NCBI GenBank assembly: GCA_905331475.1
Contig: CAJNYU010003219.1
Location: forward strand, 186,001 to 250,000
Reading direction: 5' to 3'
Length of the DNA stretch: 64,000 bases
Origin: Rotaria socialis
Lineage: Eukaryota; Rotifera; Eurotatoria; Philodinida; Philodinidae
A program made the translations under genes and the position numbers. This document shows positions 26,701 through 40,051 of the stretch, piece after piece. The notes beneath the pieces are model-generated. The model ran no database searches, was not told the origin of the DNA, and saw nothing but the letters and a program-made list of their open reading frames with translations. Every line of letters begins with the position of its first letter. Position 1 is the stretch's first letter.

Positions 26701-27388
26701 AAAAATCTGATGCCTTTATCTAATTTTGTTGCTGTTGTTTCTTTAATACGTTGAGTGATAGCATCAGCAACTCCACTAACACTGTAAAATTTTTGTACTG
26801 CGGGACTCATATAAATTAAATTTGACATGCATTTTTCGGCTTCAATGACATCTAAGTTTTTTTTTTTAATTGAAAAGAAAAATAATTTTTTAAATAGATC
26901 ATATTTTATTTTTACTTTGTACATCTTTTGGATTAACATCAACTTTGCTACATTCTAAACCAGCTAACTTTTGAAGAGGTTCAAGCACTGATGATCCCGT
27001 AAGTGCCTAAATTTATTAAATAATTGACTAGTAAGAAAAGAACAAAATTAAAATTCTAAATCAATTACATCAAGTCCTTCACGTTCTCGGGTTAATAAAC
27101 GTAATGTTTTTAAACATAAATTAATTGAATTTGTATTGAATGAACGTACACGTGTAAATAACTCCATAACTAGCCGATGTTTTTTATCCAAATCAAGTTC
27201 CGGAAATGTAAAACTATTTGCATTCTACAAAAAAATAAGCGAAAATATAAATTAACATGAAAAGCAATAAGCACTGGAACATTTTTGTTTCTTTCACTTA
27301 CTTTTTCATAAAATTGCTCAACTAATTGCAAATAAAGATCATCAGATAGCGTATCAAGTTTATTGAAATCGTCATCTGACGAGGCCAT
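23774..27388 (-). CDS. RIC8A: Synembryn / RIC8, chaperone and exchange factor for G-alpha subunits
   Basis: Cytosolic armadillo-like protein that folds nascent G-alpha subunits and catalyses their nucleotide exchange. Twelve exons on the minus strand: 27388-27302, 27224-27069, 27006-26916, 26851-26653, 26600-26497, 25658-25451, 25395-25230, 25173-25010, 24939-24857, 24804-24645, 24127-24005, 23948-23774. All phases close to give 571 residues (human RIC8A about 530). Family blocks seen include [65 protein letters not shown] and the tail block [13 protein letters not shown]. After the GYGNAAGLL block lies an acidic Ser/Thr run ([13 protein letters not shown]) at the place where mammalian RIC8A is phosphorylated by CK2. 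Exon 5 uses a weak donor (GTTGTG). Intron 10 holds an inverted-repeat element. It could equally be called RIC8B; invertebrates usually have one gene. A 5' UTR acceptor is possible near 27453. Confidence 0.95.
24171..24612. mobile_element. hAT-like MITE with GGGATTTT arrays in RIC8 intron 10
   Basis: The left end AGGGGCAAAAGCGGATTTTT and the inverted right end (plus-strand ATCCGCCTTTCCCCCCT) match imperfectly. Flanks GTTGTTCA (24163-24170) and GATGTTCT (24613-24620) match at 6 of 8 bases, consistent with an aged 8-bp duplication. Next to the ends are arrays of ATCCCAAA units, about eight at the right (24540-24597), plus one inverted pair on each side (GGGATTTTCAAAATCCC at 24529-24545). Length 442 bp, no coding frame. 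Confidence 0.7.
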
Positions 27389-27530
27389 TGAAATATTTTT
27401 AGGTCTCGACCAGATACGAAAAGGAATATTTCTTTTTTTACAACGAAGTAAACTGAAAAATAAAAATAAAAAACGTTAAGAACACGACAAAAAAACGCCT
27501 TATGACTCAGAATAGAATCACTGATACAAA

Positions 27531-27569
<39 letters not shown>

Positions 27570-27809
27570 AATGCATATATAAATGATTAGAGAATAAATT
27601 AGAATTTCATGCAACTTAATAGATTTTTTTTCCTTAAAAATCTAGAACAAAAATAAAATTATCGACTCATAAAATCAAAAATATTCTATTTTTAATGACA
27701 CATTTTTATTAAAAGAGACTAGTGACATCTGATGCCTCTATATGTTGCCTAGTCAACAAAAAATAGATGTGTTCAGCTCAGAGATATTTATATCGACCAG
27801 AAGCAAAAA
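27389..27809. other. Head-to-head promoter region between RIC8 and the FSIP1-like gene
   Basis: The two start codons face away from each other with 421 bases between. It contains a (TAAA)n microsatellite (27528-27570) and, on the minus strand, a TTTTTCAG acceptor-like site near 27453 that could mark the RIC8 mRNA 5' end or a 5' UTR intron. No TATA box is obvious. Confidence 0.5.
27528..27570. repeat. (TAAA)n tetranucleotide repeat
   Basis: About ten uninterrupted AAAT-type units between the divergent RIC8 and FSIP1-like genes. Confidence 0.92.
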
Positions 27810-30800
27810 ATGACTGATATAAAAAATGATGATAACGATGATAAATATTGTAAGTTATTAATTTGCTCTTTTCTTTTCATTGAAACTCCAAGCTATTTTT
27901 CACTTAGATCAAAGTGACGAGTTTTCAGATGAAAACACCTTCAAATTACCAATGTCTAATACATCAGTCGTTCAAGACGACGAAGAAAATCTTCGTAGAA
28001 CTCCTAGTAGTCTTAATAATTATATTATTTTACCACCCATTAAACCGACAACAAAAGACAATAATTTAGAACAGCAATATTTTATTAAAAATTTACAAGA
28101 AAAATATCAACAACCTAATAGTAACACTGATTCTAGAGATTTCTTATGTTTTTTTTGTGATCTTTTTTTAATAATCTAGGTATATCAGACTTGGGAAATG
28201 ACGCTAAATTGGATGATGCTTACTTAAAAATGAAACGACTTGATAAAGCACTTGAAGAAGCATTTGAAAAAGAGAAACAAGTCAAAATTGAAACGATGTC
28301 TTTAATGAAAAAGTATGTTTTTATTAGAGAATTTTTAGTACCAACGAAAACTAAAACAAAATTAGACCTATTCAAAACTTTTTGCAAACAAAGACTTGAA
28401 AGTTTAAGAATATCAAGAAGTACAACTGTTTTCACACAGGATAGCATTGAAAGGATTCTAGATCATTTTTTCGATTTAAAAACTCGTGAATTGAACCAAA
28501 CAATCCAATAACGATCTCTATTTCCCATTCAGAAAAGATCAAAATATAGTCAAAATTAAAAATGTTTTGCCCTATATATATTTCATTTTTGAATCGCTGA
28601 AGCCTATCGAACACTTACAGATGAGAATGTTTGAACATGAGTACATTAAATTAACTAAAACATTTTCCTTTTCACTTGAATTCACACATCTCTAGTACGT
28701 CTCTAACTGGATGAAAGTTTTTTTTTTAATCTAGACATCAAAAATTACATCTAACGAGATATATTTGATAGATAAGACATTCGATAAATAGCTCATATCT
28801 TTGATGAAATATGAAGTGAATATGTCAAAAATCGAAAACATAAAAATTGACTATAAGTGTGGGTTTTTACAGACATATAGTAATTTCCATTTCCTTAATA
28901 GAATTATTACACTAACGAAAAACTAATGTAATTGAATAAGAAGAGGGATTTCTAAATCGTTGCTGGAGAGAATTTTCATACAACTGAAATGAAACTCATC
29001 ATTAGCTACTGTTATTTTATTACACTTGCGTTACGGAAAACATTGGCAATTGTTTTAGTTTCTTTAGTAAGCAAAACTTTGATGTGTTTCATGTTGCTGA
29101 TATACACATGAGACGACGGCAAGTCGTTTTTCGATTGATTTATCTCCGAAGAGTATCGGAGAGTCAAAATGTATTTACAGAACCGAAAATGAGTATCTGA
29201 TAGGGTATAATTTCCAAGTACTCGAGATAGGAATAGAACAAACACAAAAATATATACTTCAAGCTTTCGATTGCATGTTAAACCCACTCTATGCTTCATC
29301 AAGTCTGTTTGGAATATGTATGTAGTTATAGTTATTTTTTCGCTTCAATTACTTAAATTTTAATTTTCATGTGAACAAACACGTATTACAATTAGATTGT
29401 GCTAATATTTATTTTTGGTTCATTATTATTCGATTTAGGCTATATTACATTCAGTGAAATGTTCTATTTTTGAAATAAGACTTCAACACACAATTACTGT
29501 TAAGCATTGCTTATGCAATAAGACTGACAATAAATTTTCAATATTACAAATTATACTGAGAAGGGAAAGATCTGATCAATAAATTCGATAATCCTTATCG
29601 ATTCCATCAGAAACACTGAATTTAAAAGTTCAATATAAAACTTAGCACTGAAATAGACCTTTATAACAGTAATCTGTCGTGAAAGTTTCAATCATTTTTC
29701 TCTTGATTTCATTGTATTCTTAAATAACAAGTACAAAATTTGTTACTTTAGATATGAAATATACAACAATATTATTACTAAGGTGGTATTTTTTTAGAAA
29801 AGAATAGGAATTAGATCTACGGCAGTCACAAAAAATTTAATCTTGATAAGGTCTGTCTATAGATGAATTTTCAAGTCAGTATTCAAAGAAAAAATGATCT
29901 AATGTTGTAGTCTATTTTCATAAATGATGTATGAGTCAATAAATTTCTTGTGTTAGACACTGAAAGAAATATCAGAATTTTAATTAGTATCTTGAAACAT
30001 GCTTAAAAACGAGGGTAGCTCCTTATTCATTTCTACATTATTTCATTCTATGAAATTAAATAAGCGTTATATAAATAAATGGCATGCATAAGAATTAAAT
30101 CTAAAAGTGAAACTCCTAACGGATTACTGAACAAATACGAATTGAAATTTTGTCTCTTTAGATTACGTAGTGAAATGCAATCAATGACTGTAGCTCTCGA
30201 TGTTGATTCCAATGATTCATCACATACACAAATAAATCTTAAACGATTTTTAGCACTTGATGATGAGATTTTAAAACTTGATGGTTCTGTTATTGACGAC
30301 GAAGAGTATAATCCCACTGAATCAATATTTAAAACTCAAATCAGTGATCCACTCGGAGATTCTAATAATACAAATAAATTTAATAAAGAATCTCCACATG
30401 GAAGTACAAGAACGAATTCATTTAGTAAAAAGAAAAAATCCAGTCGATCATCAAATTCAACAAATAATACTAAAGATCAATCTAAAAAGAATAAAGTACC
30501 AGAAAAAGATTTTATTAAACGTAATATACAATTAGCAAAAGAATTAGGTGGTACGTGGGCATTAACTGACGATGAAAAACAACGTTTAAATGAATTACTT
30601 AATGAAGATGATCAAGAAAATGCTGTTGCGCTAACAAATCATCACTACAATGGTTATGCACCATCTATGGATGATTCTCAACGTTTAAAAGAAATCGATG
30701 ATTTACTTGAAAAAGAATATTATAATCCATTACTGAATCACCAACTACGACGAAACAATGACAATTATATTGATTATAGTAGTGTTCAACAAATAACAAG

Positions 30801-31396
30801 TGAAGAAAATGATCAAATGGAAAATCATTTTGGTGAACAAATATTAAAAGATACACGTTTACAACGTGAACATATGCATAGATTAAAAAAAATTGATGAA
30901 CAACTACAATATATACATCGACCAAAAATAGAAGAAAAAATTGAAGCAAATTTATCGGATGAACAATTAAATGAATTACTTGGTAAATATCAGCAAAGTA
31001 TTTTTTTTCTTAAATATTCTTTTATTTTTTTAAATTTTAGGCCAATGTGCAGTCGATGAAATAAAGCAGCGTTATTCATTTCTTAATCAAGATAAACAAG
31101 ATAGTCAAGAGATTGATTTTAATGGTTTATCAGATTATGCATTAACACATTATGTAGAAAATAATCAAGGGCCATTGATTACAGATGATATTATTCAATT
31201 ATTAATTCATGAAGCTCAACAAGAAGGTATAATCATGCGTAAATTAGGTTGTGAAGAAGGGGAGGAGGAAGATGATATTGATTCTTTTCAACTACAACAA
31301 ACTGATTCATTAGTATTGGCGCCTGCTATTGATCGACCTATTTCATCAACATCTACTTCTTCTCATGTTGATCTATATAATCGTAATAAACATTGA
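27810..31396 (+). CDS. FSIP1-like coiled-coil protein
   Basis: Exons 27810-27849, 27908-28120, 28180-28312, 30162-30982 and 31041-31396 join in phase to 520 residues. The mid-region (KMKRLDKALEEAFEKEKQVK...) is a short coiled coil resembling fibrous sheath-interacting protein 1, and a later block (DFIKRNIQLAKELGGTWALT, then DDEKQRLNELLNEDD) has the form I associate with that family. Short RLKEIDDLLE and RLKKIDEQLQ heptad segments follow. FSIP1 is a testis- and cilium-associated protein in vertebrates (581 aa in human). The assignment is from remembered motif similarity, so it is moderate. The third intron is 1.85 kb; an alternative 3' end reading on from 28313 to a stop at 28511 would give a shorter protein. 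The tail is Ser/Thr-rich. An AATAAA lies at 31796-31801, about 400 bases after the stop. Confidence 0.72.
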
Positions 31397-33939
31397 TTCA
31401 AATAGATTTTATTTTGCTAATTCATTATTAATCATTAAATACTGCTTTCTTTACGTAACTCTTCTTTGCTTGCATGCTTAGACAAATTTCAATTGATATG
31501 AACGATCTTTTTTATTTTATTTTTATCATTTAGAATTGACATAATAGTCAGATAAAGTTAACGTAAAAAGTTTCGATGTTAATCATCATCAGATGCGGAA
31601 AACAATAATGGAAATGATAAAATGATTATTCCTATTTATCTTTCTTGACTAAATATGCTAATTTTAAATCAATATTATTCTGACGTTATTTTTTGTTTTG
31701 ATTAAATTCTGTTTCAAATACAACTAGACTTGTACTATTATCAAAATGTCTGTGACAATATATTTGCAACTTACAATATGTATATATTATCTGTGAATAA
31801 AATTGATTTGATTTCAATGGAAAAAAATTAATTCATCGTATTGTCTAGAGATTATGTCATATTAAACGTTAATAGTTGCGTTAAATCTAAAAGCCAAACA
31901 TGTCTACATTAGTAAATCAATGACCTTGTATTCTCATTATTTTTCCTATTTAAAAATTTGAGGTCGTATATAAATAAAATGATTAGTTTTTTACTATTTA
32001 CTATTAGTTAATATTGAATGATTCCTAATGCTTTAGTTTGGTTGTGTTCTTCGTATTCTATCTCCGTTGCAACGATAAATAGCTATCCTTATCGCATCAA
32101 CATTGACGATGGCAATATCTAGACTATCATTACTGATGATATTATTACTAGCAACAAAAGTATCCATCTTCACTATCACATTTGAAATCTTCAATGATTG
32201 CCTATCTGTATATGTATTGTGTGATATATAGAATGCACAACTTTTACTGACGTGTCTCAGTGACATATTCAGAGCGTTTGATCAAGATAAGACACGAAAC
32301 AGATCGAGCTGCTTACTGTTATTGGCGTCAGACATAAACACTTATTATGAACGATAATTAGTGGTATTCGTTTTGTTTTATTTCAAAAAGAAAATACTGA
32401 TAAACAATTTTCAAGAAACACATCGACATCGTTTTGAAGAAAGCTAACAACAACTAGATCTAGAGTACTGTCTGTCGTGAGATTATGAATGTCAATATTT
32501 CTCAGATAACTAGCTGGTTGAAATATAGTTATTCTTGTAAAGATCTTTTTGATATAACTCAAAATTCAATAGAAAATAGCCATAGGAATATGAAATTTTT
32601 GAGTTAAGTTCTAGTGAAAAAAGCAAATAAAATCAATCAATTCTACAGCGTTCTTCCTTGGGGAAAAAAATTCGAAAGCATCAATATAAAATATTTTATT
32701 GCACACCCTAGCTAACAACTAAATAGAGTGACTCGAAGTATGTAGACAATTGAATGTCATTTAAAAATATGAACTTTTGATCAAAGATTGAAGATGACAA
32801 TTCTGATTTGTCAAAGTGAATTATATGAAGACATTAAAATCCTCTCACTCTTAATTGGACTCAATTATATTCTTCATTTTATACAGGCGAGAGCGCTATC
32901 CAATATTAAATTATATTAGCTCTATTTTTACGCGAAGTTATGTTTCAACTACGTACAAGAAATTCAGCATGTCACAAATGTTGTGTTCACTCAGTCTAGT
33001 CACAGCAATCAAAACAAAGAAAATCAATTCATTTAAAAAGAAGCTTTTATATTTCATATTTGATGGTCTTCACATAATCAATGCGGAAATATTTCAGTAA
33101 TCTTGATATAGTTGGCGATCCTGTCCAGCTGTGAGGAATGCTTGATACTGGTGTTATATATATCGTGTTAATACTGATGTTTTGACTTGCATTCATTCTT
33201 CTAGTTATAATCATATTAAGCTAAAATAAAGCTCGCGTGACTAAAGCGATCGAATCAGAATATAAATAAAAGCATTCTAATGTATTAGATGAGATATCAT
33301 TTTTAATATTATTCCAAGTTTTTTAAAATTGAATACAAAGTATCTAAAATACAATAAATGAATTTTTTTTTTTTACTTAACTCTAATCAAAACTAAGTAC
33401 CATTGATAAATAACAAGCGATAGTACACTAGCAGTTGTTCTTTGAGAGGAAAAAACAGTGAAACAATTTTAAAATATAATTATTATTTTTATATACAAAA
33501 TTAAATTGTTTGGTAGTTTAATTTATCGAAATGATGATTCAGGGGCATCCATCATTAAAACATGTCAAAAGAACAGTAATCTTCAACTATATGATATGTA
33601 TTCGTTCAAAAAGTAAAAAAGTAATATGTGTGATATTCTCATGTTTTTTCTATACTGATCCTCTTGGAATCATTCTCTCTGTAGTAATATTGCATTTAGA
33701 ATAAATTCTTGTGCAAATCATGTACGCAATTACATTGCAAAATGTGAAATGCCGCAGATTGGCATGCAATTGCATGCATCGTTTAGCTATTAGATTACTT
33801 TGATGTGTATCATTCACTCACAGTCACATTGGTATTGGCATATATAATAACATACTAGCTAATCGTTATTTAGTAGAAGAATAGTAAAATTTTACTATTG
33901 CAAGAATTTTGTGAAACAGTATGTAATAATCTACAGCAA

Positions 33940-33966
33940 TATATATATATATATATATATATATAT
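33940..33966. repeat. (AT)n microsatellite
   Basis: About 13 AT units in the gene-poor region. Confidence 0.9.
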
Positions 33967-36900
33967 GACACGAAATTTATTCAATAATTCACATCTAATC
34001 AAACAATTAATATTATATATAATATTAATTGATTGTAGTTAAACTTGAATTTTTTTTTTGTTCATCGATACATATTTGATTGATGCAATTATTTACTCTA
34101 TGAAAGATTTTATTTCTTATCCATAGTAGAATGCTTCACGGACGATAATGGTTTGAATTCATTGTTTCACTTTGTATGTTAAAAAATCGACCAATTGATT
34201 ATTTCAATAGTCAATACTATTATGAAAATAAAATTTCAACTAATGTTCTAATTATGCATCTTGTTCTGATCACGGTACAGAGCCATGCGTAGAATTCATT
34301 GAATATACTTAAAAAAAGCTTTTCTATTGAGATTTTCTTGATTAGATAAAGCCTATTAAAAATAGATTAGGTGTCAAATGAATTTTTTTCTTTGAAATCT
34401 TTTATCATATTTTACATATGATTTATTGAGATGTTAACTAAAAAAGTTATCTTCGCTTTACATAGTGTAACAGTGAACATGTTTCATTGAAAATTTTTCA
34501 TATGAAAATTCCAACACTGGATTGTTGGCGGTTTTCTTTTTGTTATCATATATACTTTGACTATAAGTTAAATATGGAGTGAGTAGAGTACATATGTCGT
34601 GATGAAAAAATTCAATGGAATATATTCATATTTAGACTTTGTCTAGTCCCAATAGATTTATCTAATGAAAAAGATGTCATCTCAAAAGCTCTTATAATGT
34701 TAACGATTCTTTCATTAGTTATTTCATCGAATAATTTCAGTTATAACTATACTATATTAATAATTCATAAGTTCTCTATAAACATTTATAGTTAAATATA
34801 AACTTCTGACGTCTAATAAGTAAATATAATATAGTTTCTGATTGATTCTCATCTTCCGTATCAAGGGCAAATAGCAGTCGATCTTGGATTAGAGATGACA
34901 AACATTACTTGTAAACCAAATTGCCATGATTTGGATGATGAAATATACGTATTTTATATAGAGAAGAACTGAGTACACAAATAGTCGCAAAGTTCATGCG
35001 TCAAATATCATCGGTAATGCATTCTACAGTTGTTATCAAGTTACATTTATTCGACAAAGCTGGCTGTATTTGTTACTAATACGTTTCAAAGTAGCATTGA
35101 TTTATAAGACTTTTTAATAATGAACAAACAATATTAGTATAATCTCAATGATCTTTGGATCTATTTTTCTATAGTTAATTTATCATCGATAATACTTATT
35201 TCGATGTTTGCTTTATAATTTATACATGCTTGCGCATGTACAATCAGGCAATAAATGTAAAGATCATATTATTCAACTTCTATATCTAATTAAAAACTCG
35301 AATAACTAATCAACAAAAACGATTTTTTTCATCACATAAATAAACAATAACTATTTGTTTTCTTTATTAATTCTAAATCATGCCGATAATTATGGAGTTT
35401 TCATCAGTTGTTACATGCGTATATAACAATACATGATTATCTGTTAGATCATGCTTAAAATGATCCCAACTGGCATACGGTTACTGAGCTCGTAAATATG
35501 TTTCTTGTGTCTTTTCTATATTTCATACAAGTTCATTGCGTGTGTCAGAACTTATCAAAATGAACGATCAATCCTTAAAGAAACATAGTTAGATTGTATC
35601 ACTGGTGTTGAATGTCTGCTTTATATTTTCATGTGAGTTTTCCAATTAAAATCACAGCAAATCAAAAAATTTAATTGAAAACAGGAAGAAGAAACTCCAG
35701 AATCATATCAGAAAGCGAAAGAAAAAAAGTAAGAAAAATGTATTTATAGTGAACATTGTCTATGTCAAGGACTGCTATTTATGGCATGCAGCATGTTAGC
35801 GTTGAAAAGCAAACAAGAAGAAGAGGAGAAAGAGGAGGAGGAGGAGGAGGAAGAAGAAGAAGAAGAAAAAATATGAATAACAATTATTTGGTCAATGTCG
35901 TTTTTACCAGAAACAATCTAATACGGATGGCATTCAGGAATGTTTTGTATACATTATACATGTGTATGTTTGTTTTAAAATATAAGGATGGATGAGAAAG
36001 CTATTCGTTTTCTAATTTTCGAGCAGTTTTTTTTATAGCAAGGCTCATTTGTTAAATAAACTAAATCGGAAACACACAGTTTATTTAAGATAGTAAATCA
36101 GGCATATTCCATTTAGAACAGCATAGTCAGATTTATACACACGAATAGAAAAGAATATTATTAGTCATCATGCAATGCCCTTATTCATTTGTTTTACAAC
36201 TGTAAGAAAAATTCTCTAAGAATAATAATTCGATTTAAAATCCCTTATGTTTACAACAATTATGTTCGCTTTCTAGTTTGTTTTTGACTATTTTTCGAAA
36301 ATTATCGATATTCTCTGTTTTGCCCATGATGTAATAATATTTTCTCTATGCTCTTTTAATTTACGGCCCAATGACCGTGTTATATCTAGAACTTAGGTTA
36401 TTACTTGTAAAACTATTTTATCTATGAAAAAATCATTTAAAAAAAGTGATTAATTCATTTCCTATTCTAAATGTTATCATTTTTCATGTAGAATAAAAGA
36501 TGTTTTTTTCTCTTGTTATTCAACTACGTATATGATAATGTAGCATACGCTGTTGCATAAAAATAATCTTCCGTTGGATGTTTATCAGGTAGTTCTTCTT
36601 TGAGGCCTCCTTGCACAAAAATCAATTTATTTTTCTTAACAGCGTGATTAAAACAACCTTGTATTCGATTAAAATAATACATGAAGATTTCCTTTTCTAG
36701 ATTCAAATTTGATTTCAAATAAATAAAGAAAACTAGTATGATAACTTATGAATAATTATGTCCCGTTTCCTATGACAATATATTTGACGTCTAAAAGAAA
36801 CTTTCTCTCAGTTCATCATTCATTGTCAATATCGATAAATGAAGGATTATCATGTCATTTTATTAGTCTCATTTTCAAGATTGATAATCAGGCAGACCAA

Positions 36901-39460
36901 GTATTCTTTGATTAGCCTAGGTATTCAATCATCAACACTAACGGATAGTTATTGACACTTGTTCTTGTCTATCTTTCTCTGATCTAATACAAATATGAAT
37001 TGATTAGAAATTCGTCAATAGAAATCAATATTTTCAGATTTATTCACATATTTTCTAACGTGTTGCAATGCGCTCGTATGTATATATTCATCAACTGTTA
37101 TTACAATCAGCAGTCAGAAAACCACTGAGAAATAGTCTACGTGAAAAAGTCAAGTAATAATAGTTATTGAATCTAGTCTATCTCGGAATATGTTTAGCAT
37201 CGATGATCCAACCATATATATATATATATATACGGTATATTGTTGAGCGTATATGTTCATTCACATGATTATCTGAATGTTACATCTCGCATTCTTACTA
37301 AAGAATAACATCAATACCAGCAAAAAAGGCAGCTTTAGTGTGCAATCCAATGATTGTTTTCTCTCTACTTACACATATATTGCCTCTCGCGCATGGAAGA
37401 GCACATCTTTACTCTTCGTCTCTTCTCTTTTGTCGTCGTCTTCTCTACGGATGCCAACGCTGATGATGAAAGAAACAAAATTGACACACTAGAAGAGCAT
37501 AGCAGAGATATGCACGCGAGATATAAAGAGAGAAAGATAGAGAGAATTTAACGTTGCGCACAACACATCCTTCCATCTGGGCTGCGTGAGTTCAGAGACA
37601 TAGAACATTCTTTTTTCCTTCTATCTGTATCGTTTGACGTTTTGGATTGTGTTGTGTATATGCTTTCTGCTTATCAAGCCGAGCACATCGCATAGAGAGT
37701 TGTTAATTGTTCGCCTGACGAAAAAAATAGAACGAGAAATCATCTTTTCACAAAGTTAAAGTCTGTTTCTTCAAGACAGAAATCACTCATATATACACGG
37801 ACATATATATATATAAATATATTCAAGTATACAACTTCATAACAATATATTCGAGTAAGTGTCTATGTTAAGAAGTTTAGCCGTGTGCATGATTAGGATG
37901 TAGGAATTAAGAGACATAAGACTTTTCTAAATTTATTTTTGCAAAATAATAATGTCCTATGCTAATATTGTACGAAGAATTTAATGTTTAAAACAAATTT
38001 GCCTATGTTTATACATAGTCTTGAAATATGTTTATAATTGTTATTTTATTTTAGCTTAATATATTCAATCACGGCTATCACTTTTAAATGACTTCGATAG
38101 ATTCATCAACGAACACATTTACATTTACAAGTAAGCCTTGCTAAAATTTTGATATCCATGCCTTAAATTCTTTTAAATTTTTGAAACATATAATCTTAAT
38201 ATGGTATCAATTTCTTATCCACGCCAACGGATAGTATTGCCATCTATCAAAAAAATATACTATAAGATGTCGCACACCATATTGATTTTTGAAGTTTTTA
38301 TTATAGTACAAATAATTTTTCTGAAATTTTTATTAGCGTTTTAATTTTTGCGTTCCTATTATACCCGTGTATGCTCATATTCCATTTTTCATTTAATATG
38401 CGCAACAATATTGTCAAAGTTCAATCAATTTAGATAAGATTATAGTAAATATGATGAATCCTTCTCAACTTGTGCACTATTCCTCATGGATTTACACTTT
38501 TTTCTCTTTCTTTTAATCTCTTTCATATATATATATATATATATGCGTGGGTAAAACCATTAGCATATATTAATAGTAAAGTGTTGTCACTCCGTTGATA
38601 AACTTTACAAATAAAAAGCAATTTTCTTTGTAGTATCTGATAAGAGAAACAGGGAAAATAGAAAAATCGACGTCATTTTTATTACTAAACATTGTTCGTA
38701 CTGTATCATTAGTCACTAAAACTTGCTTATATTCTACTACAGGCAGACCACTCCATGCCATCTGTTTTTTTTTTATACATCTCGGAAGCCTGAAAACTTG
38801 CATAGAAACACGCCTGGCTTCCTTTTTATAGTTTATTACTACTTGACATGTTTTTCATTTGCACCCAAACAGAGTTGCTATTATTATCTTCATCATGATC
38901 ATCATCGCCACAAATAGAATTTATTTTCCATTCCGTTCGTCTCCAAATCATTTTTTCCGCCCGCAGCTTTATTACTATACCCAAGCATGTTCTATTCGAA
39001 AAATAGAAGAAATTGTTTTTTCAAACATACATCCGACAGCAAAAAAGCATTCTCCTAAAAATATAGAGAAAAGAAACTTCTCATAATGACAATTGAAAAT
39101 ACAATATTTAATGCTTTGTTCAATTTTACAATACTCAGGAACTATCCTACACGTCCCATTCCGTGATGAACTCATATTTTATTCGTCCACCAGACGGAAT
39201 GTGGCCTTCCGTTCGTTATGTTTATACAAGTCTGGCCAAATGGTAGAAACGGTGGAACATCCATAAAAATCAAGCAATATGGATAGAACAACGTCGTTTG
39301 TAAATACATAAGCGTGTGCGTGTAGTATATGTTTTTGGGAAAATAGATAACTAGGTTCTTCTTTTTATATTCTTTCCTTTCTCCTCCACATATAAGTACG
39401 CTGATCAAATCGCGGATGACACAGCATCAGCAGCAGCAAAATAGACAGGCGACGTAAAAA

Positions 39461-39487
39461 GGAAGAAGAAGAAGAAGAAGAAGAAGA
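39461..39487. repeat. (GAA)n microsatellite
   Basis: About nine GAA units, about 570 bases upstream of the RhoGAP start codon. Confidence 0.9.
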
Positions 39488-39770
39488 TGTTTCTGCTACT
39501 ATAGTTGTTGTCATTCTCTTGTCGTCGCAGTCTTCAACCATTCTCGCGCATATGATTAGAAGCGACGACTCTTGAAAAACCGACGCTTACACATACACAC
39601 GCATCTACACAAAAAATTCCTTTTAACTCGAACATCACAATCGTTGTATCTCAAATACGAATACATCTTTTATCCACTTCCGTCGTTGTCTATCTTGAGT
39701 CCACCTAATGACGAATGATCAACTTGACCATCATTAGCGAAAAAGATAGAAAGCAAAAAGTAGACGAACA

Positions 39771-39808
39771 AAGAAGAAGAAGAAGAAGAAGAAGAAGAAA
39801 GAAGAAGA
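39771..39808. repeat. (GAA)n microsatellite
   Basis: A second GAA tract of about eleven units, 240-280 bases upstream of the RhoGAP start codon. It may lie in the promoter or 5' UTR. Confidence 0.9.
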
Positions 39809-40051
39809 GAGAAAGTACCACCATCACTAACATCACGGCCGTTGGTAATTAGAGAGTTCTGTGCACACATGCGCATGTATGTTTACTATTGAAAGAAAGA
39901 AGAGAAGAGAGAAAAAAATCGAGTTCGTGTACAAACACTGGTTGATCATAAAGAATGTTGATGAATCGTTGTCCACATTGACAACACCCTTGATTGGCTC
40001 AAACTGATTAAATAGCACACAACGGACTACAAATATACGAATACATTAACC

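Larger units (their letters stand above)
31397..40051. other. Gene-poor region, 8.7 kb
   Basis: No exon of a recognisable family was seen on either strand. It begins with the probable 3' UTR of the FSIP1-like gene and ends with the promoter of the RhoGAP gene. It holds AT microsatellites (33940-33966, about 37217-37231, about 38526-38544) and GA-rich tracts near 35818-35870, 39461-39487 and 39771-39808. A minus-strand frame at 36524-36718 (QGGLKEELPDKHPTEDYFYA) looks somewhat coding but could not be linked to other exons. Confidence 0.55.
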